Shown in pieces: positions 38,670 to 39,908 of a DNA stretch of 39,908 bases. This DNA is from Bacteroidetes bacterium UBA2364 (GTDB lineage: Bacteria > Bacteroidota > Rhodothermia > Rhodothermales > UBA2364): the NCBI GenBank assembly GCA_002344075.1, contig DDTM01000038.1:1-39908 (forward strand), given 5' to 3'. Position numbers and translations under genes: made by a program. Below the pieces are notes generated by a model. It saw only the letters and a program-made list of their open reading frames with translations, ran no database searches and had not been told where the DNA came from. The number at the start of each line of letters is the position of its first letter. Position 1 is the first letter of the stretch.

Positions 38670-39506
38670 TTATTGGCGGTCTATGTGCCCCATCTGACGA
38701 AGCGTTTCTGGCGGTATTTTCCATGCAACCACATATCCGTTTTGCGAACCCCAGAAGCCAAGTCCATTGGTGATGTTTTGAAGTGGCGTATTGGTTTTTT
38801 TCAAGAGTTGCTCCCATTGTGCATCTAATTGTACTCCCTCCACCGAAATACCATAAATATACAATCCAGTATTTATATTTAGCATATCGGCTACACGAAA
38901 AAAGTCGTTTTGGAGCTTAATAGGTACATTCCATTGCCCGCTATTTAATTCACCTGCCGTGTGATAATCAAAACGAAAGGCAGAAGGTGGGGTTGTATCG
39001 TCTTTTGCGGCATGGTACCAAACCTTAGCGCGATAAGGCAATTTTGAGGTTTTTATAAAAATCTGTTGAATCCAGCCCAACCCAGCATCGCGAGCCGGAC
39101 TCTGTACGGAAACCAACGGCGTTGCTGGAATGGTAGTCTCGGCACTGGCCTCGTATCCGGTTGCGTCTGCCGCTTTCAATGTATAAGATTCTCCGGCTTG
39201 GGCACGAAAAATAGCATAAAATAAGTGTTCTTTTTTGCCATTTGTGGTGGAGATTAAAGAATCGCGCCACACGATCGTTTGTCCGGTGCTTTTTACAATG
39301 GTTTTTACGCTTCCAAGCTCATAAAGCCCGCGACCATCGGCCCTTTCTAAGGCCGTCACCCGTACAAATTGCGTATCCCGTGCCGTATCCAAATACCCAT
39401 AAACTGAAACGCGGATGGGTGCATTTAAGAGATAAGGCTGGATGCTGTTGTCACAACTGCTCAAAAATAAAGCCCATAAACCGAACAACAGAACGTTTTT
39501 TTTCAT
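38670..39506 (-). CDS. Lipoprotein, possibly DUF4249-like
   Basis: This is a predicted exported lipoprotein. The ATG at 39506 starts a signal peptide with lipobox LSSC, giving a lipidated Cys near residue 18; an upstream ATG (39542) would add 12 residues. Beta-strand motifs follow, such as IRVSVYGYLDTARDTQFVRVT, and the QAGESYTLKAADATGYEASAETT stretch (in part), typical of the Ig-like N-terminal half of DUF4249 proteins. DUF4249 proteins are usually encoded beside TonB-dependent receptors; no receptor is seen here, although the upstream side is cut by the window edge. The gene is tail-to-tail with tgt with zero spacing. Confidence 0.65.
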   Translation of the reverse strand: MKKNVLLFGLWALFLSSCDNSIQPYLLNAPIRVSVYGYLDTARDTQFVRVTALERADGRGLYELGSVKTIVKSTGQTIVWRDSLISTTNGKKEHLFYAIFRAQAGESYTLKAADATGYEASAETTIPATPLVSVQSPARDAGLGWIQQIFIKTSKLPYRAKVWYHAAKDDTTPPSAFRFDYHTAGELNSGQWNVPIKLQNDFFRVADMLNINTGLYIYGISVEGVQLDAQWEQLLKKTNTPLQNITNGLGFWGSQNGYVVAWKIPPETLRQMGHIDRQ

Positions 39507-39590
39507 TGTGGTGAAGTTGGTGGCAAGGAATACTGCCTGCATAGCTGCTTACTAAAGAGGATGCGATACAGTTTCACGTATAAGGTTGTA

Positions 39591-39598
39591 TAATTTTG
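39591..39598 (+). promoter_or_regulatory. Candidate TAnnTTTG promoter box
   Basis: TAATTTTG matches the -7 consensus of Bacteroidota promoters. No good -33 element is at the right distance. It lies about 200 bases before the partial frame at the right edge. Confidence 0.25.
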
Positions 39599-39743
39599 GC
39601 TACTAATATTTCACCAATTTAATTTACTATGCTGGATGCATATATTTCAGGTCTAAATATACTTGAGGGGTGTCCATAAATGATTTTGGATCATTAATAG
39701 CCATTTTCTCGGATCAAATTTTTAGCATCCAGCCAAATGGAAT

Positions 39744-39794
39744 CAAGAAGAGTATAAAGTGTTAATCACAACACCAACACTTAAACCCTTCTTG
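39744..39794 (+). repeat. Two-part inverted repeat at the right edge
   Basis: CAAGAAG (39744-39750) pairs with CTTCTTG (39788-39794), and inside it AAGTGTT (39757-39763) pairs with AACACTT (39776-39782). The hairpin ends six bases before the ATG of the partial reading frame, so it could occlude its start or be part of a mobile-element end. Confidence 0.45.
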
Positions 39795-39800
39795 AACCAA

Positions 39801-39908
39801 ATGGAACTCAAAGTACAACCTTTTGTAATAAGCCTGCAACACGCTACGGCTCAAATTGTGCCAAAACAAGCCAAAGGAAGACCTCTCCTCTTTGCAAATT
39901 GGTCTCTC
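39801..39908 (+). CDS. Partial gene running off the window, unidentified
   Basis: From ATG at 39801 the frame is open for 36 codons to the window edge. The translated start (MELKVQPFVISLQHATAQIV) is not recognised. The upstream 170 bases are AT-rich and contain several hairpins and a GGGGTGTCCATAAATGAT block that resembles insertion-sequence ends, so a transposase is one possibility. Too little of the gene is present to decide. Confidence 0.35.
   Translation, partial: MELKVQPFVISLQHATAQIVPKQAKGRPLLFANWSL

Noticed and set aside
1..39908. CRISPR arrays, rRNA genes, phage or integrase modules
   Set aside because: No regularly spaced identical repeats, rRNA sequence, integrase or phage structural genes were seen on either strand.

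Overview
The window is 39.9 kb of bacterial chromosome, densely coding and of intermediate G+C. It looks like a member of the Bacteroidota/Rhodothermota (FCB) group. The evidence is an F-type ATP synthase cluster that ends at atpG without atpD/atpC, a LytTR regulator fused to membrane helices, SbsA-type Ig-like and OmpA/PKD surface proteins, a DUF58/BatA aerotolerance-type operon, a ThrA fusion enzyme, a zinc-less Bacteroidota-style Tgt, and TAnnTTTG promoter boxes. Some genes (ompA-like, bactofilin) have clear AGGAG-type ribosome sites, unusual for Bacteroides itself. I would not name a genus.

Layout. 0.2-5.7 kb: a membrane-bound LytTR regulator, divergent to a YedA-like exporter, a secreted histidine phosphatase, an Ig-like lipoprotein and a metallopeptidase/VWA-like protein. 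5.7-10 kb: an AT-rich patch with a DUF2200 gene, then thrA (aspartokinase-homoserine dehydrogenase) lying between two diverged copies of a hairpin-rich intergenic repeat. 10-15.8 kb: terC-apt overlapping by ATGA, a small lipoprotein, ridA, an atypical SDR with a membrane protein, ndk and a NamZ-type muramidase. 15.9-21 kb (minus strand): an S9 peptidase, an OmpA/PKD protein, an unknown protein and rpsT.

21-29 kb: an M23 peptidase and a bactofilin (cell-wall shape genes), an intrinsic terminator, then atpZ, an AtpI-like gene and atpBEFHAG. 29-29.6 kb: two tandem tRNA-Ser genes with their own terminator. 29.6-33.9 kb: a tightly coupled operon of DUF58, an isoprenylcysteine-methyltransferase-like membrane protein, a BatD/DUF4381-like membrane protein, a sirtuin deacylase and a BatA-like VWA protein, three of the junctions being ATGA overlaps. 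33.9-37.5 kb: murB, then cytochrome c maturation genes ccmB, ccmC, ccmD and a Cys-type ccmE, with DUF1499. 37.5-39.9 kb: tgt, a tail-to-tail lipoprotein, and a structured right edge with a reading frame that runs off the window.

Most genes are housekeeping. The best candidate for something undescribed is the sirtuin and methyltransferase-like pair built into the DUF58/VWA operon in the absence of a MoxR ATPase. Sequence details worth checking are the paired structured repeats around thrA, the loss of all four zinc ligands in Tgt, the missing YxxxK in the SDR, the two 22-bp-period direct repeats upstream of terC and of the AtpI-like gene, and the hairpins that punctuate the atp cluster.
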